The notes: generated from the sequence alone by a model not told the origin. 18,927 nucleotides of DNA from Syntrophomonas sp. UBA5432 (GCA_002424365.1 DIRQ01000098.1:3554-22480); one strand, 5' to 3'. Positions 7,235-14,953 are shown, counted from the first letter of the stretch. Numbers and translations: made by a program.

Positions 7235-8243
7235 ACCTGCTCAGGATTTGTTTGTAGAGGGCGATATAGTCATCTACCATTCGCTCCTGGCTGAATCGTT
7301 CTTTTACCCATCGGTAGCACTCTTTTCTATCTAATTCTCTTATCAGGTTTAGCTTTTTACAGGCTTCATCTATATTATTAACCAGGAATCCAGTATGACC
7401 GTCATTTATGACTTCCGGCATTGAGCCTCGTCGGAAGGCAATAACCGGTGTTCCACAGGCCATTGATTCTACCACACTGAGGCCAAAGGGTTCATCAAAG
7501 TGAATGGGATGCAGCAATGCATAGGCCTGCCCCAATAACTGCTGCCGTTGGGCTGGACCTACCGAACCCAGGTAGAATACGTTCTGGTTGTCCACATGGG
7601 GAGCTACTTCAGCATTATAATAATCCTTATCCTGGATAATTCCCGCGATATATAATTTAATTCCATAGCGGCGGGCGATTTCAATAGCATCGGCAGTTCC
7701 CTTATCCGGGTGGATACGTCCAAAATAGAGCAGATAATCTCCAGGTTGTTCAACCAGGGCAAATTCGTTAAGGTCGATACCATGGTAAACGGTAGCCAAG
7801 TAATCAAGGTCGGAGTTACGGTCGGCATTACTGATAGATACATAGTAATTATCTCGATTATACTCACGATAAATAGGCAGAATTTTACTGGAAGAAAAGC
7901 CATGAATGGTAGTAAGCATCGGAATATTTACCATGCGGCTATAGGATAAGGGCATAAAGTCATAGTTGTTGTGAATCAAGTCAAACTGGTTAGCCTGCTC
8001 AAAAAGATAGGCTATATGCATTGCTTCCCAGACCTTGGGGTCGATGTTAGGGTCTTCTTCATAGGGAAAAGGGCATATATATTGCAGCCGGGCTGAAGTT
8101 TGTGAATCTCCGGTGGCAAAAAGAGTAACATCGATACCCCTTTGCACCAAACCTTCAGCCAGCAGAGAAACGACTCTTTCCCAGGGACCGTAATGACGAG
8201 GGGGAGTTCTCCAGGCAATCGGCGACAACAAAGCTATTTTCAT
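7233..8243 (-). CDS. family 4 glycosyltransferase (GT-B)
   Basis: 336 residues with a typical GT4 layout. The N-terminal acceptor domain starts MKIALLSPIAW with a glycine-containing loop (HYGPWERVV) and GIDVTLFATG. The C-terminal GT1-type domain includes LLYFGRIHPDKG (171-182) and the E-x7-E motif, Glu251 to Glu259 (EPFGLSVVE), followed by MACGTPVIAFRRGSMPEVI. It would move a sugar from a nucleotide-sugar donor to a glycan, lipid or small molecule in the cytosol. It is slightly shorter than most GT4 enzymes but lacks no core motif. The ATG start has AAAGGAG upstream. It stands alone, convergent to degV, and is 268 bp downstream of the VanW gene on the same strand, so a shared glycan pathway cannot be claimed. 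Confidence 0.9.
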   Translation of the reverse strand: MKIALLSPIAWRTPPRHYGPWERVVSLLAEGLVQRGIDVTLFATGDSQTSARLQYICPFPYEEDPNIDPKVWEAMHIAYLFEQANQFDLIHNNYDFMPLSYSRMVNIPMLTTIHGFSSSKILPIYREYNRDNYYVSISNADRNSDLDYLATVYHGIDLNEFALVEQPGDYLLYFGRIHPDKGTADAIEIARRYGIKLYIAGIIQDKDYYNAEVAPHVDNQNVFYLGSVGPAQRQQLLGQAYALLHPIHFDEPFGLSVVESMACGTPVIAFRRGSMPEVINDGHTGFLVNNIDEACKKLNLIRELDRKECYRWVKERFSQERMVDDYIALYKQILSR

Positions 8244-8511
8244 AATCTGACAACTCCTTTCTAGTCATAATAGATTCTTTCCCAAAGACAGCAAGACAAT
8301 CCAGTATATTCATTAAATAGCTATTGGATTAACGAGGTTCCTTAAATTTGAAGTAAAATAGGTACTGCTGGTAACGGCTGTTTCTAACCAGGAGGTATAA
8401 ATAATATTTGTGGTTTCGAATTCATGGGCCAGTTGGGAAAGCAATATTAAGTTATATGTTACATCCCACACCTATAAGAAACAAGGAGAAAGGGGGATAT
8501 CAATATCAAAT

Positions 8512-9555
8512 CTATTCTACTTTAGCTATAGCAAAAATCACATATGTTTCGTAAACTTGAGCTAAGATTTTGATAGGATAAATTTTATTGTTACGGAACT
8601 TTAAATCAGCTCCGCCCCATGATACGGTAGCATCCCTGTTTTCGGGTACGTAACCAATGCGCAGGGTATGAGGATGTCGCTCTACAATTTGTAACTGTGA
8701 TTCAAGCAGGCTATTGTATAGCGTGCTAGACGTCTGACATACCCCTCCACCAATTCCCGATACCAAACGTTTACCAACTATTACGCCAGCAGGTTGATAT
8801 CCTGCCTGAGCAGTTCTTTGTCCCACCGTCTGGTTAAAAGAACAAAGTTCTCCAGGATTGACTATAGTCCCATTTAATTTGTTGCATGATAGCAAGATAT
8901 TGCGGTTGCGGGGCGCAGGACTGGTAGCAATACTAGTATAATATCCGGCAATAATATTTTCTGTCGGCCATAACTCAACCATAACAGGAGTGGTGGCTAA
9001 GGTTCCCCATCGAGGTAGGTTAGCAGGAAGCTGTGGTGGTTCCAGGGTAACAAACTCGGGATCAGAACCCTGGTAGTCAGGGCTACGTAAAATAATTGCT
9101 CCCATCCGGGAATTATAACTTATTTTATAGCCCAACTGCTCAGCAACAAAGCGCATGGGCAAATAGAATTCATCCAATTGAAGATTTAAATCTTCTTTTT
9201 GAATCTGGGCTGGCGGAAGATGCCAGTAATCACCTTCTTCGAGTATGAATTCCTGCGATCCCTTTCTTAGTAGTAGTCTGGTATCAATTACTTCGATTTG
9301 AGCTCCAAATATAAGGCTGCAATCACTTAATGAAATTACTGATCTTTCACTGGTATTAATAAAGGCGGCGTAATTTAGTGGGGCTATCTGGCCATCTAGA
9401 TAAACTTCAATAGTTCGAAGAATTATCGAGGTTATAGGTACCTCCTTGATTATTTCCTCAGGCTCAGAAATCTCCGTTCCTATTACGGGAGTAGCATAAA
9501 AGATACTAAAGGTAATTAATAAAACCATAACTACAAAACTTTTAAAATTTTTCAA
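8512..9555 (-). CDS. secreted VanW protein with copper amine oxidase N-like domain
   Basis: 347 residues. An N-terminal hydrophobic segment (about 5-25) acts as signal peptide or anchor. Residues about 48-157 resemble the copper amine oxidase N-terminal (stalk) domain common in clostridial surface proteins (YLPMRFVAEQLGYKISYN, 131-148). Residues about 205-325 form the VanW domain (PF04294) with PGELCSFNQTVG, AGYQPAGVIV and the signature GGGVCQTSSTLYN (269-281), then RHPHTLRIGYVP. VanW has no firmly established biochemical role but is linked to the cell envelope and occurs in some vancomycin-resistance clusters. No vanA/vanH-type genes are nearby, so resistance should not be inferred. The start is TTG with AAGGAGAG 8 bases upstream. 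Upstream on the same strand lie two spore-coat genes, separated by a terminator. Confidence 0.9.
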   Translation of the reverse strand: MKNFKSFVVMVLLITFSIFYATPVIGTEISEPEEIIKEVPITSIILRTIEVYLDGQIAPLNYAAFINTSERSVISLSDCSLIFGAQIEVIDTRLLLRKGSQEFILEEGDYWHLPPAQIQKEDLNLQLDEFYLPMRFVAEQLGYKISYNSRMGAIILRSPDYQGSDPEFVTLEPPQLPANLPRWGTLATTPVMVELWPTENIIAGYYTSIATSPAPRNRNILLSCNKLNGTIVNPGELCSFNQTVGQRTAQAGYQPAGVIVGKRLVSGIGGGVCQTSSTLYNSLLESQLQIVERHPHTLRIGYVPENRDATVSWGGADLKFRNNKIYPIKILAQVYETYVIFAIAKVE

Positions 9556-9663
9556 TGAACTCTCTCCTTAATACAATAGAATTACTATCATGTTTATTGA
9601 GTTTTTTGTTACATATGACTATCTAATGGAAATTATTAACAGAGAGAGTTATAAATTATACAG

Positions 9664-9698
9664 AAAAAGCAAATCCGGGGCTTAATGCCCCGGGATTT
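9664..9698 (-). terminator. intrinsic terminator after the CotF-type gene
   Basis: Stem AAATCCGGGGC (9671-9681) with GCCCCGGGATTT (9687-9698), loop TTAAT, one bulged base. On the minus strand the hairpin is followed by TTTGCTTTTT. It ends the coat-gene transcript 10 bases beyond its stop codon and separates it from the VanW gene. Confidence 0.8.
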
Positions 9699-9707
9699 GT
9701 TGCTTTA

Positions 9708-9962
9708 TTAAGAACTAACCGCGGATCTAACCTGTTGTATATCTTGGCTGTCAGCCTGGGTAGCCGGTTTATAAAAACCTTTGGATTCTGCCATCTGATA
9801 TAACTGGTATTGGAACTGTTCATCTGAGTTTCTAATCTGCTGCAAAGTCTGACGTAGTTGCTGATTAGAGCATTCACTAATACTGCTGGTATAGGTAGTT
9901 AAACTGCTCTTCACCATAGAAAGAATGTCGTTTACCATTTCCTTGTCGCCAATATGCTGCAT
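9708..9962 (-). CDS. CotF-type spore coat protein
   Basis: 84 residues, helical and rich in Gln and Ser, matching the short clostridial CotF-like family (PF07875). Signs are DKEMVNDILSMVKSSLTTYTSSISECSNQQLRQTLQQIRN and the C-terminal YQMAESKGFYKPA, both typical of spore-coat proteins in this group. Probably a minor structural coat protein made in the mother cell. The ATG start has AAGGAG 7 bases upstream. It begins 12 bp after the stop of the 60-residue coat-like gene, so the two form an operon ending at the terminator 9664-9698. Confidence 0.85.
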   Translation of the reverse strand: MQHIGDKEMVNDILSMVKSSLTTYTSSISECSNQQLRQTLQQIRNSDEQFQYQLYQMAESKGFYKPATQADSQDIQQVRSAVSS

Positions 9963-9974
9963 TTTTTCATCTCC

Positions 9975-10157
9975 TTATCCCAAAAATGATAGTAGTTTTT
10001 GTCGGGTCTGTGAAGCAGATTGGGCTGACTGCTGGAACATCTGCCTAACCTGTGGATCTTGAGCCTGAGAAGCAAAGAAGTTTAATTTCTTTTCAGCAGT
10101 TTCATGGGAACCAATTAAATGCCTAAGAGTCTGCAACTCCATCTGATTAATATTCAT
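9975..10157 (-). CDS. small CotF-like spore coat protein
   Basis: 60 residues, helical. The LRHLIGSHETAEKKLNFF segment and the following DPQVRQMFQQSAQ resemble the first helices of CotF/ferritin-like coat proteins, as in the half-length coat genes that often precede CotF in Clostridia. The ATG at 10157 has AAAGGAG upstream. It is the first gene of a two-gene unit with the 84-residue CotF-type gene. The pair may supply the two halves of one coat fold. Function is by family only. Confidence 0.78.
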   Translation of the reverse strand: MNINQMELQTLRHLIGSHETAEKKLNFFASQAQDPQVRQMFQQSAQSASQTRQKLLSFLG

Positions 10158-10194
10158 TCTTCGCTACTCCTTTCATTAAAATTTTTTTGGGCAC

Positions 10195-10222
10195 AATATT
10201 ATGTTGCCTCAATTTTGTCTAT
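10195..10222 (-). promoter_or_regulatory. possible sigma-E/K-type sporulation promoter of the coat genes
   Basis: On the minus strand ATA (10220-10222), 16-base spacer, then CATAATATT (10195-10203), about 38 bp before the coat-gene start. This resembles mother-cell sporulation promoters (CATA-type -10). The match is partial. Confidence 0.35.
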
Positions 10223-10414
10223 CTATACTTTCCACTGATTATTAAATCAGGGATGCTCTTAGACTGGCATAATTTACATAAAGGTATATGGCATTGGGAA
10301 AAGAACCATTTAAATTAGGTGCTGGTATATTGGTGGTCTGATATGAAAGCTAATCCAATATGGGCTTAAAAATGAAAATCTAGTATTATTTATTATTATT
10401 ATTGGAGGTACTTT

Positions 10415-11512
10415 ATGAAAAAAAGAGTTTTAGCAGTAATGATAGTTTGTATATTTACGCTGGGTTTAATGCTGACACCAGCTAAATCCATTCTTGGTGA
10501 ACCGATTATCAAAGTTGTTTCTTGTCCATCTCAGTACCTGGATAATATTACCATAAACATATCCAAGGATGGTGCCAGTGATAACAAGGAAAACTTATTA
10601 AGCCAGCGTAATAGCAATCTGCCGTTATTAACTTTTCCCAGTGGTGAAAGTATAACTATACCACGTTACATTGATACTCCCTCGATGGCAACTAGTATTT
10701 CTGAGCGCAAAGAGGCAGTAGTTACGAAGAGTTATAATAAAAATGAGCCTTCTAAGGTACCGAATTTAGTTTCATCTGGTGCTCAACCCCAGCCTATTAC
10801 AAACGTTAAATCCACTTCTAAACCAGATATCCAGACGCAGGCAGTAACGGAGATAAAGACCACCAGTCGGAAAGCTGTTAATAGAAAACCAGATTTACCC
10901 CAGGTAAAATTGTTCCGGGAAATATATAACAACAGTCCGGCCCATGCTTTGGTAGGTAGAGCTATCTGGTATATGAACTACGGGTATATGGTCTATGGAC
11001 ATAAAAAATATTGGGATACTGGTTACATAGATTGTTCCAATTTTGTCTCTTTGGTTTACAAGGATTTTGGTTATGAAATTACTTCTGCAGCGCGTAAATA
11101 TAATACGGTGGGCCGGGCAGTAAGCGGAGTTTATAGCAAACGCCAGCCGGGTAGTACTAAAAAGTATATGTTGGTAGGAATCGATAATCTTAAGCCAGGA
11201 GATATTCTAACTTTTTGGAAAGAAGATAGTACTGGAAAACGTTATATCGGCCATGTGGCTATTTATATGGGAAAACTCGATGGCAAGCCAACTATAATAC
11301 ATACGGTAAAAGGCTATCCTACGGCCATTGGCATAACTACCAGTTTTACTTATTGGTATGGCGAGCATTTTAATGGTGCCCGCCGGGTACTAGGGACTGC
11401 AGCATACTCTTCGAAAGCATCTTATAGTGCTACAGGACCAGTTATACCGGCGAAATATCAAATGATTCCTGGCCGGGTGATAATGCCGGGTTATTTGCCC
11501 AATGGATTTTAG
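10415..11512 (+). CDS. secreted NlpC/P60 family peptidoglycan hydrolase
   Basis: 365 residues. A signal peptide covers about 1-28 (MKKRVLAVMIVCIFTLGLML, then PAKSILGEP). Residues about 30-165 are a low-complexity Ser/Thr/Lys/Pro-rich linker with no recognised domain. Residues about 170-328 form an NlpC/P60 (C40) cysteine-peptidase domain with Cys207 in YIDCSNFVSLVY, His280 in IGHVAIYMG and a third polar residue, His296, in IIHTVKG. LKPGDILTF is the usual strand before the His. Such enzymes cut D-gamma-Glu-diamino acid bonds in wall peptides outside the cell. The ATG start has GGAGG upstream. A short Pro/Gly-rich tail follows the domain. It is monocistronic by position, between the coat genes (divergent) and the zinc-ribbon gene. 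A role in wall turnover or spore cortex is possible but not shown. Confidence 0.88.
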   Translation: MKKRVLAVMIVCIFTLGLMLTPAKSILGEPIIKVVSCPSQYLDNITINISKDGASDNKENLLSQRNSNLPLLTFPSGESITIPRYIDTPSMATSISERKEAVVTKSYNKNEPSKVPNLVSSGAQPQPITNVKSTSKPDIQTQAVTEIKTTSRKAVNRKPDLPQVKLFREIYNNSPAHALVGRAIWYMNYGYMVYGHKKYWDTGYIDCSNFVSLVYKDFGYEITSAARKYNTVGRAVSGVYSKRQPGSTKKYMLVGIDNLKPGDILTFWKEDSTGKRYIGHVAIYMGKLDGKPTIIHTVKGYPTAIGITTSFTYWYGEHFNGARRVLGTAAYSSKASYSATGPVIPAKYQMIPGRVIMPGYLPNGF

Positions 11513-11664
11513 AATAGGCAAAGAAGCAACATTTTAGGGTTTTATCTGCCGAAATAAGATGAAGTGGTTTAATTGGAGAAATTATCAGAATAATTATCCA
11601 AAACAATATTTTTCCAGTATAATTAAGCTAACTATAAACATCTATTAGGGAGGTGACATGAGTT

Positions 11665-11907
11665 TTGTCCATCTTTCGACCGCTGTCAAAACCTGATGAG
11701 CCAAATCATTATCAGGTAGCCGGTATAAATGTCATTTGCCCTCATTGCCAAAACCAGAAATTTTACGAGAGCAGGATCCAGTACAATATTCAAGAAACGG
11801 CTTTTGCCGAAAAAGAATATACAGTTAGGATGGCTACAGCACTTACATGTAGCAGGTGTAGTATGGTGGTATACTTTATCAACAAACCTAATAAAATCAT
11901 GGCATGA
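11665..11907 (+). CDS. small zinc-ribbon protein of unknown function
   Basis: 80 residues with two Cys pairs, CPHC (25-28) and CSRC (62-65), which frame a single zinc-ribbon. The segment between them (KFYESRIQYNIQETAFAEKEYTV) and the ending VVYFINKP match a widespread, uncharacterised Firmicutes family of stand-alone zinc ribbons. The frame starts at TTG (11665-11667), preceded by GGGAGGTG 9 bases upstream. The ATG at 11658 belongs to another frame that stops after 12 codons. No DNA-binding or catalytic residues beyond the metal site can be identified. It lies 152 bp after the NlpC/P60 gene. Confidence 0.75.
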   Translation: MSIFRPLSKPDEPNHYQVAGINVICPHCQNQKFYESRIQYNIQETAFAEKEYTVRMATALTCSRCSMVVYFINKPNKIMA

Positions 11908-12211
11908 TAGTTGTAGTTTACGGGCGGACCTGTATGTTCGCCCTTTCCGTTACTTTGGATAAAGAAAGGATCATAAAGACTAGAATATATACCCATAATA
12001 AAAGTTGACATGGCAAATAGGATGATGGGTGTACTAAAATTCTTTTTATAATACCATTAATGATTGCTCCTATTATATTCTGTAGCTATAGATGATAACT
12101 GCGGTAATTTACTTGTCTATTCTATACCTTCCAGAATTAATTGCGACTGACTTATGAATATATTGCCAGCAGAAACGACAAACTAGATAAAAATAAGAAA
12201 GGATGGGAGAT
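11908..12211. other. intergenic region before the half-ferritin gene
   Basis: 304 bp holding the palindrome at 11922-11947. A TTGACA occurs at 12005-12010, but no acceptable -10 lies 16-18 bp beyond it. The rest is AT-rich with no gene, RNA or repeat that I can support. Confidence 0.5.
11922..11947 (-). repeat. dispersed palindromic element, copy 3
   Basis: GGGCGGAC (11922-11929), loop CTGTAT, GTTCGCCC (11936-11943). The arms are complementary over 8 bp with one G-T pair. Read on the minus strand it carries GGGCGAAC and ACAGG like the other copies, but its end (CCCGTA) is diverged. It lies 15 bp after the zinc-ribbon gene and could also act as its terminator, though the T-run is poor. Confidence 0.5.
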
Positions 12212-12526
12212 ATGGCTTTACTTGGTGATCCCTTTGTAGCTAATTTACCTCGCCAGCTTTCTAATGAGGAATTAATACAGGCGTTAAGGGTAGATATTGC
12301 AGGTGAATTGGAGGCAATAATCGGGTACGAAGCTCATGTTATGGCCACCAATGATGAAAGGGTAAAAAAGGTATTAACCCACATTGCCAATGAAGAAAGA
12401 CGCCATGTAGGTCAGTTACAGCAGCTTTTGTTTGTTCTTAACCCTGGTGAACAGCAATATTTTGACCAGGGGCTGCAGGCCATTCAACAACAGCAATCCC
12501 AGAATTTCCAAATGCCCATGCAATAA
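12212..12526 (+). CDS. half-ferritin / rubrerythrin-like protein resembling encapsulated ferritin
   Basis: 104 residues from the ATG at 12212, chosen because AAAGG (12198-12202) is 9 bases upstream. An ATG at 12203, adding three residues, leaves no room for that site. Two ferritin-like helices carry iron-ligand signatures: GELEAIIGYE with Glu32, Glu34 and Tyr39, and NEERRH with Glu61, Glu62 and His65. The order and spacing match the encapsulated ferritins (EncFtn), two-helix half-ferritins that dimerise to build the diiron site. The tail (about 89-104) is Gln-rich and lacks the encapsulin-targeting peptide usual there. No encapsulin gene is in the window. Likely role: ferroxidase/iron storage or oxidative protection, by inference. 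It could also be a spore-associated ferritin-like protein, given the coat genes nearby. Confidence 0.8.
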   Translation: MALLGDPFVANLPRQLSNEELIQALRVDIAGELEAIIGYEAHVMATNDERVKKVLTHIANEERRHVGQLQQLLFVLNPGEQQYFDQGLQAIQQQQSQNFQMPMQ

Positions 12527-12533
12527 GACAAAA

Positions 12534-12560
12534 GGGGCAGACCCATGGGCCTGCCTCTAC
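12534..12560 (+). repeat. dispersed 26-bp palindromic element, copy 4 (possible terminator)
   Basis: GGGGCAGACCC, AT, GGGCCTGCCTCTAC. The arms pair over about 11 bp with one mismatch and one wobble. It closely matches copy 1 in the left arm (GGGCAGA) and the CTAC end. It lies 8 bp beyond the half-ferritin stop and may terminate it, although the downstream bases (ATATTTTA) make a weak T-run. Confidence 0.6.
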
Positions 12561-12611
12561 ATATTTTAATCACCCTTTGTCAACCTAGGGTACTTTTTCC
12601 CCACTATTCAG

Positions 12612-12947
12612 TTACACATCATCTTCATATTTATTTTCAAACAACAGGCTCATCCAATCCTGTCTGCTATGCAATACCCGGGCAATGATAATATCATCTT
12701 TACCGATGCGATAGAAAATGATATATGGTTTTACTGTAATACGGCGGTAGCCTGGTTCGACTAGGGATAAATCATTGGTTGGCAGGACGCTTCCCAGGCG
12801 AGGATTGTCCGCTAGTTTCAGAATGGAATGTTCTATTTTTTTTAGTAACTTTGCGGCTGCTTTGCGATTATCGTCCGCAATGTAATCGAATACGCTGTCC
12901 AGATCATCTACTGCATCACGGGTATAGCGAATATTAAGCCTGGTCAT
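12612..12947 (-). CDS. ParE/RelE superfamily toxin
   Basis: 111 residues matching the ParE-type plasmid stabilisation toxin family (PF05016). The opening IRYTRDAVDDLDSVFDYIA, then NPRLGSVLP, YRRITV (67-72), YIIFYRI (75-81) and RVLHSRQDW (90-98), are the usual blocks. RelE relatives cut ribosome-bound mRNA, while ParE relatives poison DNA gyrase; the sequence favours the ParE side. It overlaps the antitoxin gene upstream by 14 bp, implying translational coupling in an antitoxin-first operon. ATG start. It extends about 10 residues beyond the core fold. Nothing in it suggests inactivation. Confidence 0.9.
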   Translation of the reverse strand: MTRLNIRYTRDAVDDLDSVFDYIADDNRKAAAKLLKKIEHSILKLADNPRLGSVLPTNDLSLVEPGYRRITVKPYIIFYRIGKDDIIIARVLHSRQDWMSLLFENKYEDDV

Positions 12948-13230
12948 GGATACGCTCCTTTAAATGAGAAAAAACCTCTTCATGGTCGACCAGATCGCCT
13001 GCAGAGATCTGCTTATCCGCTGAGGCCAGTTTTACTTGCAAACGAATCCAAGCTTCCCGGCGGCAAAAAGCTTCGTGGCTCATTACTACCAAATCATTTT
13101 CGCCGTTATTGGTGACTATAATAGGGTCATCAATTTCATGGCAAAGTTTGGAGAAACTCTTATAATCCGAGCGAATTGCTGATGACGGCTTAACCATCAT
13201 AACACTCGGTCTGCGAATTTTATTCAGCAT
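12934..13230 (-). CDS. YefM/Phd family antitoxin
   Basis: 98 residues. The core VKPSSAIRSDYKSFSKLCHEIDDPIIVTNNGENDLVVMSHEAF (from about 13) is the Phd/YefM DNA-binding dimerisation domain (PF02604). The C-terminal helices should wrap the toxin. ATG start with AGGAGG 8 bases upstream. The first ten residues (LNKIRRPSVM) are an extension. Met11 or Met12 gives the more usual length, but the upstream ATG has the clear ribosome-binding site. It is followed by the ParE-like toxin with a 14-bp overlap. Such antitoxins normally repress their own promoter. I could not identify an operator in the 100-bp region upstream. Confidence 0.88.
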   Translation of the reverse strand: MLNKIRRPSVMMVKPSSAIRSDYKSFSKLCHEIDDPIIVTNNGENDLVVMSHEAFCRREAWIRLQVKLASADKQISAGDLVDHEEVFSHLKERIHDQA

Positions 13231-13330
13231 TATGCATGCCTCCTATCAAATATCTATCAAAAGTCTACCATGCAGATCAAGGCAGAGTCAAACGGGGCAG
13301 ATACATTAGTCCCTTCAGGTTATATCATCA

Positions 13331-14953
13331 TTATTCAATCTTGATACCTATTTCATTCAGCATATGTACATACAGGAGGAGTTCCTCTCGAGAGGTAACA
13401 TTTAGCTTGGTATATATACGTTTACTATGGGTTTTTATGGTGTTTATACTAAGGCACAGGATTTCAGTAATCTCTTTGGCATTATGGTCCTGGGCATAAA
13501 GGTCAAACACTGAACGCTCTGCTGGAGAAAGTGTTTTTATATTTTCCAGAAAATCATCAAGAATATTGAGTGAAAGATTTTCTTGCCGGGCCTTTTCGTA
13601 TAAGTCTTCATTATGTGCTGCCAGGAAACTAATTAAATCATCTATTTCGGCTATCTTTGTTCTGGGGGCAGTACTCAAGTCCGTAGATTTAATCATATTC
13701 AGGCCTTCAGTAATCGGCTTTAAGAATCGTTGGCTTAAAACGTAGGATGCTATGATCCCCAGGATAACAAGTATCATTAGCAAGCCAATTAATAATAGAT
13801 TCAGTTTAGTAATCGAACTAACAAGATCATCTTCGGGGACCATAATAGCTGCTGCCCACTGTTCATCATAGAAGGCCGAACCCTTGGGATACAAGTGTAT
13901 AGGTGTATGAATTCCCAGGAATGAACTACCCTGATTCTGTATATAGGAGTAAAAAGAACGAGGATTTTTAGAAATCTTAAGAGTATTATTGCCTTTGGAT
14001 ATATTTCTGGCTGAAAAACTACCCGCAAACATGGATTGCTGGAATTGTATTGTTTCTTCATTTATAGGTGAGAGCACACAAAAAAGCCGAGTATAAATAC
14101 TGTTATTAGGCATATGAGATAGTTTAAAAAGCATCGAACTTATTTCAATCCCGCAAACCCCAAAGACATTACCCTGGGAATCAATTAAGGGAACAGAGCA
14201 AAGCATGACTTCATCGCTGGTATCTGGAAGTGTGAGGACAGTACTCCAATAGTACAGACGTGACAGGGGCAGATTACTATTTGCATGGGCAGCATTCATG
14301 GGATGATGGTAATATGGAGCATTACTGATGTCAAATTCCATTTTCCACTGGGCATGAAGGGATAGAGAGGCATTACGGCTGATACTGGGCATACCACGCA
14401 TAATAATAATGGTAGGAGACGAGGAGCTAATGATATTGGGCTCCATATTCTTAACATATAACCCGGCCCTGGAGTTTTTGGCATTATCAAGGGTCGGATT
14501 TACAGTGGCATTTAAAATAAAGAAAACACCGCTGCTCTTAGATCTCTGCAGACAAAATAAAGTGCGATCTAATTCAGCGGATATAACCGCTTCCAACATC
14601 TCTGGATGTTCTTGTAAATTAGATACAGGTATACCCAGTTTTTCTGTTTGGTTTTCAATACTCCTAGATAATTCCTTGGAAAACTCTATAGCCTGTATCG
14701 AAAGCTCTCCATATTGTTTGGAAATGTCCTGTGAGACATGCAGCAGTTCATTTTCAAACATTCTCTCACTTTCTGACATACCGGCAGTGAATGTTCCGGT
14801 AATGAATAGAATAGCTATTACTCCTAGAAAGATAGTTAGCACCAGCACTATCAAAAACAGAAAGAGCCTAAGAATCATAGGTGTACCATTTATACCTGGT
14901 TTCTTAAATTCTTGTTTTAAAAACTCTATTTTTTTAAATAATAAACTTTTCAA
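13331..14953 (-). CDS. transmembrane one-component regulator, extracellular sensor plus LuxR-type HTH
   Basis: 540 residues. TM1 is about 27-52. A large outside region (53-384) has Cache-like character, with PLIDSQGNVFGVCGIEISS (255-273) resembling the distal PAS/Cache lobe. TM2 is about 385-405. A HAMP-like linker with a coiled stretch follows (407-470, including EIDDL), then a LuxR/GerE helix-turn-helix (475-535: LSPAERSVFDLYAQ, AKEITEILCLSINTIKTHSKRIYTKL). There is no kinase or receiver domain, so the DNA-binding domain is fused directly to the membrane sensor. The start is TTG with GAGG about 10 bases upstream, and a first Met at residue 26 is an alternative. It lies 64 bp after the solute-binding lipoprotein gene in the same direction, suggesting that protein delivers the signal. 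The HTH may bind the palindromes at 16532-16590. Target and ligand are inferred. Confidence 0.85.
   Translation of the reverse strand: MKSLLFKKIEFLKQEFKKPGINGTPMILRLFLFLIVLVLTIFLGVIAILFITGTFTAGMSESERMFENELLHVSQDISKQYGELSIQAIEFSKELSRSIENQTEKLGIPVSNLQEHPEMLEAVISAELDRTLFCLQRSKSSGVFFILNATVNPTLDNAKNSRAGLYVKNMEPNIISSSSPTIIIMRGMPSISRNASLSLHAQWKMEFDISNAPYYHHPMNAAHANSNLPLSRLYYWSTVLTLPDTSDEVMLCSVPLIDSQGNVFGVCGIEISSMLFKLSHMPNNSIYTRLFCVLSPINEETIQFQQSMFAGSFSARNISKGNNTLKISKNPRSFYSYIQNQGSSFLGIHTPIHLYPKGSAFYDEQWAAAIMVPEDDLVSSITKLNLLLIGLLMILVILGIIASYVLSQRFLKPITEGLNMIKSTDLSTAPRTKIAEIDDLISFLAAHNEDLYEKARQENLSLNILDDFLENIKTLSPAERSVFDLYAQDHNAKEITEILCLSINTIKTHSKRIYTKLNVTSREELLLYVHMLNEIGIKIE

Noticed and set aside
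8408..8554. Plus-strand frame of 48 codons after AGGAGGT (8390-8396), starting TTG
   Set aside because: It overlaps the 3' end of the VanW gene, has no recognisable product and a weak start. Probably chance.
8512..9555. VanW protein as a vancomycin-resistance determinant
   Set aside because: No vanA, vanH, vanX or sensor genes are near, and VanW-domain proteins are common in spore-formers without resistance.
12005..12010. TTGACA as the -35 of a promoter for the half-ferritin gene
   Set aside because: No acceptable -10 lies 16-18 bp downstream.
13295..13320. Fifth copy of the 26-bp repeat
   Set aside because: Only the first 11 bases match and the second arm is not complementary. Kept only as a weak note in the repeat finding.
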